The position numbers and the translations under genes are program-made. This document shows positions 1-9,008 of a stretch of 64,000 nucleotides of DNA, in pieces. Every line of letters begins with the position of its first letter. The stretch's first letter is position 1. The stretch is from assembly GCA_030824805.1 (NCBI GenBank), contig JAPJRC010000004.1, forward strand, positions 29,447-93,446. Direction: 5' to 3'. The notes under the pieces are model-generated. The model did not search any database, was not told where the DNA came from, and was given only the letters and a program-made list of their open reading frames with translations. Source of the DNA: Micavibrio sp. Its GTDB lineage: Bacteria; Pseudomonadota; Alphaproteobacteria; Micavibrionales; Micavibrionaceae.

Positions 1-1
1 C

Positions 2-364
2 GACCAGCGGAACGCGCTCAACAGATCGCTCGGCGCGGCCTCACCCGAAGGGCGTGTGCTCGCAACCATCTCGTCGGCGACCGGCCACGGGATGTACGAC
101 CGTTCGTTAAGAAGTCAGTGGGAAGTTGCAGCCCGCGGCGACAGCCCCGAACCCAACACAGCACTGGAAGGCATGCGCCTCAATGCCTCGACAACGGATG
201 CCATGCTACGCGCGCTGGAGCGATCTCCACCGACAAACCCTGAGGAAAAACGGATTTCGGAAGCGTTCAGCCAATCGGTCGCGCGTTTAAGCCAGTATGC
301 AACACCTGAAACGCCTGCCCCGGCAAGCACACCGGCACCGCGACAGCCTGAATTCGTGCAATAA
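2..364 (+). CDS. hypothetical protein, 5' end outside window
   Basis: The reading frame is open from the left edge, so the start lies upstream and only the C-terminal ~120 residues are seen. The visible part is polar, without membrane segments, and ends in a Pro/Ala-rich low-complexity tail just before the stop. A GTG at 56 could start a 102-residue product but has no clear ribosome site. No family recognised. The gene runs toward the oppositely oriented tRNA-Thr. Confidence 0.5.
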   Translation, partial: DQRNALNRSLGAASPEGRVLATISSATGHGMYDRSLRSQWEVAARGDSPEPNTALEGMRLNASTTDAMLRALERSPPTNPEEKRISEAFSQSVARLSQYATPETPAPASTPAPRQPEFVQ

Positions 365-376
365 TTTTCTGGAGAA

Positions 377-451
<75 letters not shown>

Positions 452-513
452 AGGCCGATAAGATGCGGGCGAACCTACAATAAAAAATCCGGCCTGTCAT
501 CCCCGAAAATCTT

Positions 514-540
514 TAAAAAAACAGGGCCCTGAGGCCCTGC
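514..540 (-). terminator. rho-independent terminator of the outer-membrane protein gene
   Basis: A perfect 7-bp stem, CAGGGCC/GGCCCTG, with a 4-nt loop is followed on the minus strand by a run of seven T. It starts about 20 nt beyond the stop codon of the minus-strand barrel protein gene. Confidence 0.85.
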
Positions 541-561
541 TTCCGTATTATTTCCAGTATC

Positions 562-1170
562 TTAGAAGTGGTAGGCCACACCGAGGCGCAGATTGTCTTC
601 GTCGGGGTCGACACCGTTTTTGTCTTCATACCAGACGTGGCTGTAATCGAGACGAACGCCGAAATCACTGAACGCCATGAGCTCGGTTCCAAGACCCAGT
701 TCAAAACCGTCGTGCCATTCGGATTCACCGCCGGCTTCGAATTCGGCGCTGCGGTAACCGATGATACCGTATGGTTTAAAGCCGAATGTATAGTCATCGA
801 CAAAGGACAGGCCGGGACGGAAGTTGATACCCCATTCATTGTCTTTTTCTATGCCGCCGTCATCCTGATCGGACCAGCCGTAAAAGCCTTCCAGCGAACC
901 GTTGATGCCAAGGCCGATCGTGCTGTCGAGGAGCGTGTCCAGCGAATAGCCGGCAAAAACACCGTAATCCGCGCCATCCAGATCCGCGCTGCCGCCACCG
1001 TCAAAATCGGCATCCGTCCAGCTGTAGCCGCCGTAACCACCAACATAGACGCCGGAGAGCGGGCTGATCTTGCCTTCTTCCTTGTATGTGGCTTGCTGTT
1101 CATATTGTGCTTGGGCCGTGCCGGTCAGCGCGATCAGGGCTGCAGCGGTCAAAAGGGCGTATTTCTTCAT
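562..1170 (-). CDS. outer membrane beta-barrel protein (porin/OmpA-like barrel family)
   Basis: A 202-residue protein. The start at 1170 is chosen because it gives a typical signal peptide (KK, hydrophobic core, cleavage after Ala-Gln-Ala at residue 21) and has GGAG 6 nt upstream; a longer frame to 1233 lacks both. The mature part alternates Gly/aromatic-rich strands ([12 protein letters not shown] near the N-terminus) and ends in the sequence AYHF; a C-terminal aromatic residue is the usual assembly signal of outer-membrane barrels. Size and pattern fit an 8-strand barrel. Ligand or role unknown. Monocistronic with its own terminator. Confidence 0.75.
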   Translation of the reverse strand: MKKYALLTAAALIALTGTAQAQYEQQATYKEEGKISPLSGVYVGGYGGYSWTDADFDGGGSADLDGADYGVFAGYSLDTLLDSTIGLGINGSLEGFYGWSDQDDGGIEKDNEWGINFRPGLSFVDDYTFGFKPYGIIGYRSAEFEAGGESEWHDGFELGLGTELMAFSDFGVRLDYSHVWYEDKNGVDPDEDNLRLGVAYHF

Positions 1171-1406
1171 GGGAATCTCCAAAAAAGTTACAGGATGGTT
1201 ACGGAACTGAAACAATAACTGGCCGGAGGCCATTCGGTTCCGTCAGCCGGCGGCTCTATATGGCAGCTTTCGGGATACCGTGACAAATCCGCCACAACCC
1301 TGCCAACAAGCGGCCCTAAAAACGGCGGAAAACCCCGTTAAACCCCTTTTCTTACAGGGGCGTGATGTCCTATAGTCACCCTGTTTTTACGACAATAGGC
1401 AGATTC

Positions 1407-1565
1407 ATGGGCAACAACCTGACCGAACACGGGCGCAAGCTCGCGGAGATCAAGGCCGCCAAGCGGGCGGAAGCGCTGCGCGCCAATTTGAAACGCCGCA
1501 AGGAAAGCGAAGCCGTGAAGGCCGCCAAAGGGGGAAAAGATGCAAAACCTGAAGACAGCGAATGA
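1407..1565 (+). CDS. small basic hypothetical protein
   Basis: 52 residues, very rich in Lys, Arg, Ala and Glu, predicted as one long charged helix. The ATG at 1407 is preceded by AGGCAG; an in-frame start at 1362 lacks a ribosome site. Its 3' end overlaps the start of dcd by 26 nt, so the two are probably translated from one message. No function can be assigned from sequence. Confidence 0.5.
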   Translation: MGNNLTEHGRKLAEIKAAKRAEALRANLKRRKESEAVKAAKGGKDAKPEDSE

Positions 1566-2169
1566 CGACGAAGTGCGCGCCGCCATGGCCGCGAAAATGC
1601 TCCCCGGCATTCTGGCAGATCACCAGATCCGCGATCTTTCGCTGAACGAAGGCATGATCGACCCGTTCGTCGAAAAACAAAACCATGACGGCGTTATTTC
1701 CTATGGCCTGTCTTCGTACGGTTACGATGCGCGCTGCTCATCCGAATTCAAAATTTTCACGAATGTCGACAATGCGATTGTCGATCCCAAAAATTTCTCC
1801 GAGAAAAGCTTCGTCGACCGCGACGTCGATGTCTGCATCATCCCGCCGAATTCTTTCGTGCTGACGCGCTCCGTCGAATATTTCCGCATTCCGAAAGATG
1901 TTCTGGTCATCTGCCTCGGAAAATCCACCTACGCGCGTTGCGGGCTGATCGTCAACGTGACGCCGCTGGAGCCGGGCTGGGAAGGGCATGTGACACTGGA
2001 GATTTCCAACACCACGCCGCTACCGGCGAAAGTGTACGCCAACGAAGGTGTCGCACAGTTCCTGTTCTTCAAGGGCTCGGACAAGTGCGAAGTTTCCTAT
2101 GCCGATCGTGCAGGCAAATATATGGGCCAGCGCGGCGTTACGTTGCCAAGAATGAAAGACGCACAATAA
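1540..2169 (+). CDS. dcd: dCTP deaminase
   Basis: 209 residues. Deaminates dCTP to dUTP, feeding dTMP synthesis. It contains the conserved segment [13 protein letters not shown], the substrate-binding GKSTYAR near residue 127 and the TLEISN segment (catalytic Glu near residue 153), in the order of the trimeric dCTP deaminase/dUTPase fold. The start at 1540 is supported by an AGGGGG ribosome site 5-6 nt upstream; it makes the N-terminus ~20 residues longer than usual, and Met codons near 1585-1600 would give the standard length. Its stop overlaps the murA start by one base. Confidence 0.9.
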   Translation: MQNLKTANDDEVRAAMAAKMLPGILADHQIRDLSLNEGMIDPFVEKQNHDGVISYGLSSYGYDARCSSEFKIFTNVDNAIVDPKNFSEKSFVDRDVDVCIIPPNSFVLTRSVEYFRIPKDVLVICLGKSTYARCGLIVNVTPLEPGWEGHVTLEISNTTPLPAKVYANEGVAQFLFFKGSDKCEVSYADRAGKYMGQRGVTLPRMKDAQ

Positions 2170-3545
2170 TGAACCAAGCCAAGATTACCGAGGAAATCAT
2201 TTCCAGCAGCGAAAAACAAACCAACGCCGAAGGACAGGTCATCGAGATCATCCATGGCGAAGTCAAACCATCGAACCTGAACGCACTGCGCGTGCGCGGC
2301 GGCAACCGCCTGAAAGGCGATATCAGAATCTCTGGTGCAAAGAATGCTGCGCTTAAACATATGTGCGCGGCGCTGCTCACCGATCAGGCAATCCAGTTCC
2401 AGAACATGCCGATCGCACTCGGTGATGTTCGCACACTGGCGGAACTTCTCGACTATCTCGGCATGACGGTGGCGCTGCGCAGCGATGGCGTTGCGATGCT
2501 GAAAACACCAAAGATCAAAACCCATGTCGCGCCGTACGACCTCGTGCGCAAGATGCGTGCAAGCGTTCTCGTGCTAGGCCCGTTGCTCGCCCGTGAAGGC
2601 CAGGCGGATATTTCCATGCCGGGCGGATGCGCCATCGGCACACGACCTGTCGACCTGCACCTCAAAGGCTTCGAAGCCATGGGCGCGCAGATCGAACTCG
2701 ACGGCGGATACATCAAGGCCCGCGCGCCGAAAGGTTTGAAAGGCGCGCATATTACGTTCCCGTTCGTGTCCGTGGGCGCGACGGAAAACATCATGATGGC
2801 GGCAACGCTGGCGCAGGGTGAGACCATTCTTTCCAACGCCGCGCGTGAGCCGGAAATCGTCGATCAGGGCAACGCGCTGATCGCCATGGGCGCAAAAATC
2901 GAAGGCCTTGGCACATCAGAAATCCGCATTCAGGGCGTAACATCGCTGAACGGCGTCACCCACAGCTGTATTCCCGACCGTATCGAGACCGGCACCTATA
3001 TGTGCGCGGTCGGTTTGACCGGCGGTGAAGTGCGTCTGAAAAACACGCGCCTTGATTTGCTCTCCGCGCTTGTGGGGCCGCTCATAGGCGCTGGCATGGA
3101 AATCAGACAGGACGGCTATGATGTGTTCGTCTACCGCAACGGCAGCAACCTGAAAGGCATCGACATTATGACCGAGCCTTTCCCAGGCTTCCCGACAGAC
3201 CTGCAAGCGCAGTTCATGGCGATGATGACGATGTGCAAGGGCGCGGGCATGGTCACAGAAACCATTTTCGAAAACCGTTTCATGCACGTGCCTGAGTTGT
3301 GCCGCATGGGCGCAGATATCACCGTGCAAGGCAATTCCGCCATCGTGCGCGGCGTCGAAAAACTGAAAGGCGCGGAAGTGATGGCAACCGATCTTCGCGC
3401 ATCCGTCGCGCTTGTTCTCGCCGGCCTTGCCGCCGAAGGCGAGACGATCGTCAACCGCATCTATCACCTCGAGCGTGGCTATGAAGACATTGTCGGCAAG
3501 CTCACGGCCGTGGGCGCGGATATTGAGAGGGTTTCCGAACGTTAA
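2169..3545 (+). CDS. murA: UDP-N-acetylglucosamine 1-carboxyvinyltransferase
   Basis: 458 residues; first committed step of peptidoglycan synthesis, adding enolpyruvate to UDP-GlcNAc in the cytoplasm. The body begins with RGGNRLKGDIRISGAKNAAL and includes the active-site loop GGCAIGTRPVDLH with catalytic Cys154 (Cys115 in E. coli), which is the residue fosfomycin alkylates. Compared with the family there is a ~38-residue N-terminal extension before the conserved start. The ATG sits in a TAATG junction with dcd, indicating translational coupling. MurA near hisG, infA and maf is a common alphaproteobacterial arrangement. Confidence 0.95.
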   Translation: MNQAKITEEIISSSEKQTNAEGQVIEIIHGEVKPSNLNALRVRGGNRLKGDIRISGAKNAALKHMCAALLTDQAIQFQNMPIALGDVRTLAELLDYLGMTVALRSDGVAMLKTPKIKTHVAPYDLVRKMRASVLVLGPLLAREGQADISMPGGCAIGTRPVDLHLKGFEAMGAQIELDGGYIKARAPKGLKGAHITFPFVSVGATENIMMAATLAQGETILSNAAREPEIVDQGNALIAMGAKIEGLGTSEIRIQGVTSLNGVTHSCIPDRIETGTYMCAVGLTGGEVRLKNTRLDLLSALVGPLIGAGMEIRQDGYDVFVYRNGSNLKGIDIMTEPFPGFPTDLQAQFMAMMTMCKGAGMVTETIFENRFMHVPELCRMGADITVQGNSAIVRGVEKLKGAEVMATDLRASVALVLAGLAAEGETIVNRIYHLERGYEDIVGKLTAVGADIERVSER

Positions 3546-3566
3546 ACATCTTTTCTAGAGTAGAGT

Positions 3567-4337
3567 ATGGCTGGTAATCTTTTCCTGATGCATGAATTCA
3601 ATGGCGAGCAAGTAAGCCGCCATTTCGGTGTGGCCCCGCATAACACGCATGACCGTGCGGCCATGCATTACATGTTCCGCGTCATGAAAGAAGAGATACC
3701 CGCAAAGGACCGCGATGGCCTCAAGGAAGTCGCCAACATCACCATCGAGAAAATAGAATTCCGGTATGATGTGTACCGCGGCTTCTGCGAGGATTTTTTC
3801 CTTGGCAGCCCTTTCGATGAAGAAGCGCTCTCGCTTGCGGTTATCTGCGACGAATACGTCAACCACGTCAACGAAGTCGATTACGCAAAACTCGAAGAGA
3901 TGGATGGGGGTACCGACGAAATACCCCATCGCAATGATGGTTTCAGCGACGAAACAGCAAAGATGGCCTGTACGTTCTGGGAAGACGCGTGTTCCTTTGA
4001 ATCCGGCATCACACGCGGTCAGGAAAACCAATATCCGCCCGAAAGCCTTTTTCTCGCGCATGTCAACGCGCTGGAAAGCCTGCGCGAACACGAGCAGCGC
4101 CGGGACGATTACGAGATCGATGAAATCCGCGAAATCGTGAACGTCGATCTTCCCAACATGCGTGCCTTTGCCCGTCCCGACACGGATATCGGCCAGCATC
4201 TTTTGAAATTCATCGATTATACGGAGCAGGAACTGTCAGTGTATCTGGCACCGCCCAAGCCCATGCTTCTCCTCCCCGCCCCGCCCGTAAGGCCGCGCCC
4301 GGTGCTGACGCTGGTGCCAAGAATGGACAATCCTTAA
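3567..4337 (+). CDS. hypothetical protein, possible paralogue of the next gene
   Basis: 256 residues, acidic, soluble, no signal peptide. It has an N-terminal HFGV segment, a central FDEEALSLAVICDEY helix and a Pro-rich C-terminus ending in PVLTLVPRMDNP. The downstream gene has the same size and order of these elements ([18 protein letters not shown], Pro-rich end with HLHLVKS), suggesting an old duplication. It sits 21 bp after murA on the same strand. No known domain recognised. Confidence 0.6.
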   Translation: MAGNLFLMHEFNGEQVSRHFGVAPHNTHDRAAMHYMFRVMKEEIPAKDRDGLKEVANITIEKIEFRYDVYRGFCEDFFLGSPFDEEALSLAVICDEYVNHVNEVDYAKLEEMDGGTDEIPHRNDGFSDETAKMACTFWEDACSFESGITRGQENQYPPESLFLAHVNALESLREHEQRRDDYEIDEIREIVNVDLPNMRAFARPDTDIGQHLLKFIDYTEQELSVYLAPPKPMLLLPAPPVRPRPVLTLVPRMDNP

Positions 4338-4401
4338 AGGAATCTCTATTTTTCCATAATTATATTGCTTTAAGCCTGTGGATGGCCTATGGTCCTTACC
4401 C

Positions 4402-5133
4402 ATGGCGACCAGACAGGAAGACATCATTTCGTTGAACGGATTTAACGTGCAGGCGGTGCTCGATCATTTCGGCATCCAGCATGAAGACAAGGTTTTGTGC
4501 GCGGCCGTTCAGTCTTTCTACAATTATGAAGCTGGCGGCATGCGTTTCGATGCCAAAAGCGTGACAGGCCATAGAACCGCCGCCGTCGAGCAGACCATTC
4601 TGGCATTGGAATATCCTATCGATAATTTGCGCCGTTTCGCGCCGGATTTCTTCCAAAACGCAGAATATGACAGGGACGCTGTAATCGTTGCAGCCATATG
4701 CGGCGACAAGCTGGACCCGGACGGCGAGGATTACCATGAATCATTCTTCCGCAATCTGGCCTCTATCGATGCTACACTGCAGGAACGCGCAACCATCATC
4801 GCACTCGAAGCCTGCAGCTATATAAATTGCGCAGAGCCGGAAACGCCCGCTACATCGGAAGGAGCATTTGTCGCACACAGTGAAACATTGTGCGTGATCA
4901 AATCTGTCCTGCAGGATTACAGCAACGGGCAGGACGATATTGTCGCGCTTTATGCCCTTCAAAGCGAATGCCTTTCCGCCGTGCCTGCTTTTATTCAGGA
5001 AAGGCCTGCTATCAGTCTGGAAATCCTCGAAAACATAAAAGAAGTCTATCAACATATCTGGAACGCACACGCCCCCCAGCCGGAACCGCCGCATAGCCCG
5101 CAACCGCCCCATCTGCATCTTGTAAAATCTTGA
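4402..5133 (+). CDS. hypothetical protein, possible paralogue of the previous gene
   Basis: 243 residues from the ATG at 4402; a GTG at 4378 would add eight residues. Neither start has a convincing ribosome site. Mostly helical, acidic, with two Cys-containing helices and a C-terminal His/Pro-rich tail. It shares length, position of the central AAICG helix and tail composition with the upstream gene. It is followed closely by hisG on the same strand. Function unknown. Confidence 0.55.
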   Translation: MATRQEDIISLNGFNVQAVLDHFGIQHEDKVLCAAVQSFYNYEAGGMRFDAKSVTGHRTAAVEQTILALEYPIDNLRRFAPDFFQNAEYDRDAVIVAAICGDKLDPDGEDYHESFFRNLASIDATLQERATIIALEACSYINCAEPETPATSEGAFVAHSETLCVIKSVLQDYSNGQDDIVALYALQSECLSAVPAFIQERPAISLEILENIKEVYQHIWNAHAPQPEPPHSPQPPHLHLVKS

Positions 5134-5168
5134 TTTTACAGACACGACCCCTTACAACCGCTACAGCT

Positions 5169-5828
5169 ATGACATCGCAACAAAAACTTATTCTCGCCCT
5201 TCCCAAGGGCCGCATTCTTGACGAGCTGCAGCCGTTTCTCGACGGCACAGGCATCAAGCCGGAAGATGCGTTCTATGACGACAAATCGCGCCTGTTGCAG
5301 TTCAAGACCAATATGCCGAACCTTGAGATTATCCGCGTGCGTTCTTTCGATGTCGCAACCTTCACCGCGTTCGGCGCGGCGCATCTCGGCGTTGCCGGAT
5401 CGGACGTGTTGGAAGAATTCGATTATCCCGAGCTTTACGCGCCCGTCGACCTCAAGATCGGCGCATGCCGGCTGTCGGTTGCCATGCATGCGGACGAGGC
5501 GACAAAGGACAATCCGCGCCAGTGGAGCCACATACGTGTCGCGACGAAATATCCAAACCTGACCAAGAAACATTTTGCCGCCCGCGGCGTGCAGACGGAA
5601 TGCATCAAGCTGAACGGTGCGATGGAAATCGCTCCCTGTCTGGGTCTTGCGCGCCGCATCGTCGACCTTGTTTCGAGCGGCGGCACATTAAAGGCCAACA
5701 ACCTGGTCGAAGTCGAAACCATCATGGAAGTGTCTTCGCGTTTGATCGTCAACCGCACAGCCATGAAAACCATGCCCGATATCATGCAGGAATGGATCGG
5801 CAAATTCCGCGCGTGCGTGAAGGCATGA
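5169..5828 (+). CDS. hisG: ATP phosphoribosyltransferase, short form
   Basis: 219 residues, the length of the short HisG_S class that lacks the C-terminal histidine-binding regulatory domain. It joins ATP and PRPP in the first step of histidine synthesis. Visible hallmarks: [11 protein letters not shown] at the N-terminus, [10 protein letters not shown], and the PRPP-binding stretch [14 protein letters not shown]. Short HisG normally needs HisZ as regulatory partner; hisZ is not in this window. The ATG at 5169 matches family N-termini better than the TTG at 5130. The stop overlaps the next ATG. Confidence 0.92.
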   Translation: MTSQQKLILALPKGRILDELQPFLDGTGIKPEDAFYDDKSRLLQFKTNMPNLEIIRVRSFDVATFTAFGAAHLGVAGSDVLEEFDYPELYAPVDLKIGACRLSVAMHADEATKDNPRQWSHIRVATKYPNLTKKHFAARGVQTECIKLNGAMEIAPCLGLARRIVDLVSSGGTLKANNLVEVETIMEVSSRLIVNRTAMKTMPDIMQEWIGKFRACVKA

Positions 5829-6307
5829 CATCGGCGATCAAATCCATCACGCTGCACTATCCCGATGGTATAAAGCCCGCCGCCATGGCGAACGAACAGG
5901 ACAGGGCGATTGCGGATTTGTGCAGCGGCGGGCATTTCGCTTTTCACAGCGACAACCATCCGCCCTATCACATCGATCTTTCGATCTATAACAAACAACT
6001 GGTTTTAAAGGCGTCCGACGAACACGGCGTTGAACGCCCGCATCTCGTGCTTTCGCTGTCCCCGTACCGTTCCATCATCAAGGATTATTTCATGATGATC
6101 GAAAGCTATGAGCGCGCCCGCATGGAAGGAAACCAGCAAAAGCTGGAACCGATCGACATGGCGCGCAGAGGGCTCCACAACGAAGCGGCCGACCTGATGA
6201 TCGACCGCCTGAAAGACAAGATAGAGATGGACCACGAAACCGCGCGGCGTTTCTTCACCCTGATCTGCGTGTTGCACATGGATCAGGCGCGGTTGTGGCG
6301 CGGATAA
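5825..6307 (+). CDS. UPF0262 family protein
   Basis: 160 residues with the UPF0262 pattern, a family of unknown function typical of Alphaproteobacteria and often found with hisG/hisD, infA and maf. Recognisable parts are [38 protein letters not shown] and a C-terminal helix ending [13 protein letters not shown] overlaps the hisG stop in an ATGA junction, so translation is likely coupled. No catalytic residues can be named. Confidence 0.8.
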   Translation: MTSAIKSITLHYPDGIKPAAMANEQDRAIADLCSGGHFAFHSDNHPPYHIDLSIYNKQLVLKASDEHGVERPHLVLSLSPYRSIIKDYFMMIESYERARMEGNQQKLEPIDMARRGLHNEAADLMIDRLKDKIEMDHETARRFFTLICVLHMDQARLWRG

Positions 6308-6535
6308 TCAGAATGTCAGAGTGTGGCCCTGCACACCGGCAAAATGCTCTGCTTCCATGTCGGCCTTGATGGCTTCTTCGAATTTAAAGCGTTCTTGAAA
6401 GGCATTGATCTTTGCAACCTGGGTGCCGTTGTCGTCATGGCCTTTAAAGGTTACGTCCTTGTTCGCGCGCGCGGCGCTAAAGAAAGACGCATCAATGATC
6501 GGTTTTGATGTCTGCGGTGTGAATGGACCACTCAT
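6308..6535 (-). CDS. small hypothetical protein
   Basis: 75 residues on the strand opposite to its neighbours, ending directly at the UPF0262 stop. The ATG at 6535 has a good ribosome site (AGGGGAG, ~7 nt upstream), the main reason to call it. Soluble, charged, no domain recognised. It shares a ~150-bp upstream region with the divergent infA. Confidence 0.55.
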   Translation of the reverse strand: MSGPFTPQTSKPIIDASFFSAARANKDVTFKGHDDNGTQVAKINAFQERFKFEEAIKADMEAEHFAGVQGHTLTF

Positions 6536-6684
6536 GATATACTCCCCTTGTTAAAATATATTGTCATAATTATCAAACTTTCCCCTTGATTACAAGGATA
6601 AAGTGCCGATTCTGGTTTGCAATATGTCCTGTGCGGGACTATAACGTCTTCCACAGCAAGGAAACTCAGGGTTTTAAGAGATTT

Positions 6685-6903
6685 ATGGCCAAAGAAGATC
6701 TGATCGAATTCAAAGGAACGGTAACCGAAGTTCTGCCCAACGCGATGTTCCGCGTGAAGCTGGAAAACGATCACATCGTTCTGGCGCACACAGCCGGCAA
6801 GATGCGCAAAAACCGCATCCGTGTTCTGGAAGGCGACACGGTTGTTGTTGAAATGACGCCATACGACCTGACCAAAGGCCGCATTATTTTCCGTGAAAAA
6901 TAA
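6685..6903 (+). CDS. infA: translation initiation factor IF-1
   Basis: 72 residues, the standard IF-1 length, a single S1/OB fold that binds the ribosomal A site during initiation. The sequence [20 protein letters not shown] and the GRIIFREK end are characteristic. The ATG is preceded by TTAAGAGATTT, a modest ribosome site. Its last codons overlap the GTG start of maf. Confidence 0.95.
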   Translation: MAKEDLIEFKGTVTEVLPNAMFRVKLENDHIVLAHTAGKMRKNRIRVLEGDTVVVEMTPYDLTKGRIIFREK

Positions 6904-7471
6904 GCTGATCTTAGCCTCCGCCTCACCGCGGCGCCTCGAACTCCTGAGCCAGATCGGGATCACACCCGACAAAGTTATTCCCGCAGACATCGATGAAACT
7001 TTGCACAAGAATGAGCTGCCCCGCTCGTTCGCGCTGCGCCTTGCGCAGGAAAAAGCCGCAAAGATTCACGATGCAAACAAAGATGCCATCGTGCTTGCCG
7101 CAGACACGGTTGTGGCCGCAGGAAGGCGCGTTCTCGACAAACCGGTCGACGCGAAAGACGCGGAACGTATTTTGAAAATCCTCTCGGGCCGCCGCCACAA
7201 AGTCTATGGCGGCATTTGCGTCATCGGCACGGATGGCAAGCCGCGTACGAAACTCGTCGAAACTTCCGTTTCCTTTCGCAGACTTTCCGATGCCGATATC
7301 GCGGCCTATATTGAAAGCAACGAGTGGGAAGGAAAAGCGGGTGCGTATGCGATTCAGGGCCTCGCTTCCACCTATGTGAAATTCCTTTCGGGTTCATATA
7401 GCAACGTGATCGGCCTTTCGCTTTATGATACGGTCAATCTGCTGAACGCGGCTGGATTTAAAAAGGACTAA
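6893..7471 (+). CDS. maf: Maf-family nucleoside triphosphate pyrophosphatase (YhdE-like)
   Basis: 192 residues. Maf proteins hydrolyse non-canonical or pyrimidine NTPs to NMP and PPi. Seen here: the N-terminal [14 protein letters not shown] loop, AADTVV with the metal-binding Asp, and [10 protein letters not shown], which is the form found in the dTTP/UTP-specific (YhdE) subgroup. Starts with GTG 11 nt inside infA, so it is expressed from the infA message. Precise substrate is inferred from motif only. Confidence 0.88.
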   Translation: MKNKLILASASPRRLELLSQIGITPDKVIPADIDETLHKNELPRSFALRLAQEKAAKIHDANKDAIVLAADTVVAAGRRVLDKPVDAKDAERILKILSGRRHKVYGGICVIGTDGKPRTKLVETSVSFRRLSDADIAAYIESNEWEGKAGAYAIQGLASTYVKFLSGSYSNVIGLSLYDTVNLLNAAGFKKD

Positions 7472-7474
7472 ACC

Positions 7475-8713
7475 TTGGACATTATGGTCGAAGAACTGGA
7501 CGGCGGATTGTGGGTGGCGGCCACCGAGGCCGGGCGCCTGCAGGGACTTGAAGTCGATCCCGGCGCCGAGGATGTGCGATGGGGCGCCATTTACTGGGCC
7601 AAGGTCATTCGCATCGACAAGGCTATGGATGCAGCCTTTGTGCAGTTAGATGGCGACAATGAAGGCATATTGCACAACGCCGATGTCCGGCATGTCGATG
7701 CCGGCGGCAATATCGTCAAAGGCGGCGATCAGGCCATCGGCAAGGTTCTGCGCCCCGGACAGATGATCGCGGTGCAGGCCAAGAGCGGTTATCTCCGCCA
7801 CGAATATGATTTCGAATTCATCCGCGAGGAAAAAGTGCCGAAGGTGAGCATGGACATCACCCTGCCCGGCCGCTTTCTGATTTACGCCCCGTTCCTCGAC
7901 GGCAACAAGGTTTCATCCCGCATCCGCAATAAAAAACTGCGCGAACAGATGATGGAGATGCTCAAAGGGTTCGAACCGCTCAAGGGTATTATCCTCCGCG
8001 CCGCGGCCGAAGACACGCAGATGGATATCCTGCTGCGCGAGGCGAAGATCCTTGAAGGCATGTGGGAAAAACTGCAACCGACATTCCAGGGCGAGAAGCC
8101 CGCCCTGCTCATGCAGGGTGCGGATTCTTTCCAGCGCACCATAGGCGATCAGGCCGGACATAACATCGAACGCATCGAGATCGTCACGATGGACCGCTTC
8201 CGCCAGATCGAACAATGGTGCGAAATATTCGGGCCCGACCTCGTGCCGAAAATCACGCCCGTCGAACTGGAAGACCCGCAGGCCGAACTCGCGCTCTTCG
8301 ACTACCGCGGCCTGTTAGGAGACATAGAAGATCTGTTTCAGGAATACGCGCTTCTCCGTAGCGGCGGCAGCCTTATCATTCAGGAAACCGCAGCGCTCAC
8401 CGCCATAGATGTAAACCGCGGCGGCGACGACCGCTCGAACATGGACATCAACATCGAGGCTGCGACCGAAATCGCCCGCCAGATACGCCTTCGCAATATC
8501 GGCGGTATTATCATGATAGATTTCCTGAAATTTTCGAAAAAAGACGACCAGATTTCCTTCCAGAAGGCGCTGGGTCCGATTTTCGACACCGATCCCTGCA
8601 CGGTGCAAATCCATGGCCTCACAGGCTTGGGACTGCTGGAAATCACGCGCAAACGCCGGACGCCGCCCCTCTCCGAACGCCTTGATAATGTTGAGAGTTT
8701 GAACGCCCAATAA
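7475..8713 (+). CDS. rng: ribonuclease E/G family protein, short form
   Basis: 412 residues. Contains the S1 RNA-binding region (residues ~35-115) and the DNase I-like catalytic core with the two metal-binding Asp residues in AIDVNRG (Asp312) and MIDFLKF (Asp349). It ends just after ITRKRR, so the CPxC zinc-link and the C-terminal scaffold of RNase E are absent; this matches the short RNase G seen in many Alphaproteobacteria. TTG at 7475 is preferred over ATG 7484 because of AAGGA 5-8 nt upstream. Only 3 nt separate it from maf. Confidence 0.88.
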   Translation: MDIMVEELDGGLWVAATEAGRLQGLEVDPGAEDVRWGAIYWAKVIRIDKAMDAAFVQLDGDNEGILHNADVRHVDAGGNIVKGGDQAIGKVLRPGQMIAVQAKSGYLRHEYDFEFIREEKVPKVSMDITLPGRFLIYAPFLDGNKVSSRIRNKKLREQMMEMLKGFEPLKGIILRAAAEDTQMDILLREAKILEGMWEKLQPTFQGEKPALLMQGADSFQRTIGDQAGHNIERIEIVTMDRFRQIEQWCEIFGPDLVPKITPVELEDPQAELALFDYRGLLGDIEDLFQEYALLRSGGSLIIQETAALTAIDVNRGGDDRSNMDINIEAATEIARQIRLRNIGGIIMIDFLKFSKKDDQISFQKALGPIFDTDPCTVQIHGLTGLGLLEITRKRRTPPLSERLDNVESLNAQ

Positions 8714-8786
8714 CATGCAAAATTGGGGGTGGACAGGCGGTTTTCTTTCTTCTATAAGAAGCCCTTACCGAGACCAACCCTCTGTT

Positions 8787-8862
8787 GCCCAGGTAGCTCA
8801 GTCGGTAGAGCAAGGGATTGAAAATCCCTGTGTCGGCGGTTCGATTCCGTCCCTGGGCACCA
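8787..8862 (+). tRNA. tRNA-Phe (anticodon GAA)
   Basis: Complete cloverleaf with acceptor stem GCCCAGG/CCTGGGC, anticodon loop TTGAAAA (GAA) and encoded ACCA. Its last 16 nt are the integration site of the adjacent prophage; the tRNA stays intact because the phage carries the same 16 bp. Confidence 0.97.
8847..8862 (+). repeat. attL core, 16 bp
   Basis: CCGTCCCTGGGCACCA, the 3' end of tRNA-Phe, is repeated exactly at the other prophage end. The bases on either side differ, so the identity is exactly 16 bp. Confidence 0.92.
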
Positions 8863-8962
8863 CAAAAATCCCGCTATTATTTAAAAACCCAATCAAATAT
8901 CATTCGAAAACAATAGCTTAACTTTATCTATTGCATAAAGCCTTATGCGTGTGCTTTAAAAA

Positions 8963-8983
8963 TGTCACACAAAATGATACACA
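8963..8983 (+). repeat. probable integrase arm-type site, left copy
   Basis: A 21-bp sequence (starting TGTCACAC, ending GATACACA) occurs here, 100 bp inside the attL core, and again in the same orientation 81 bp inside attR. Position and spacing match arm-type binding sites of lambda-class integrases; binding is inferred. Confidence 0.7.
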
Positions 8984-9008
8984 AACTGTACCACCTTGGC
9001 ATTTTAGC

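Noticed and set aside
568..1218. 216-residue plus-strand frame
   Set aside because: Exact shadow of the outer-membrane protein gene, which has signal peptide, ribosome site and terminator on the minus strand.
1938..2168. Long N-terminal extension of murA
   Set aside because: The extension lies inside dcd; the TAATG junction at 2169 is the natural start.
8715..8921. 68-residue open frame between RNase G and integrase
   Set aside because: It runs straight through tRNA-Phe and has no ribosome site or family resemblance.
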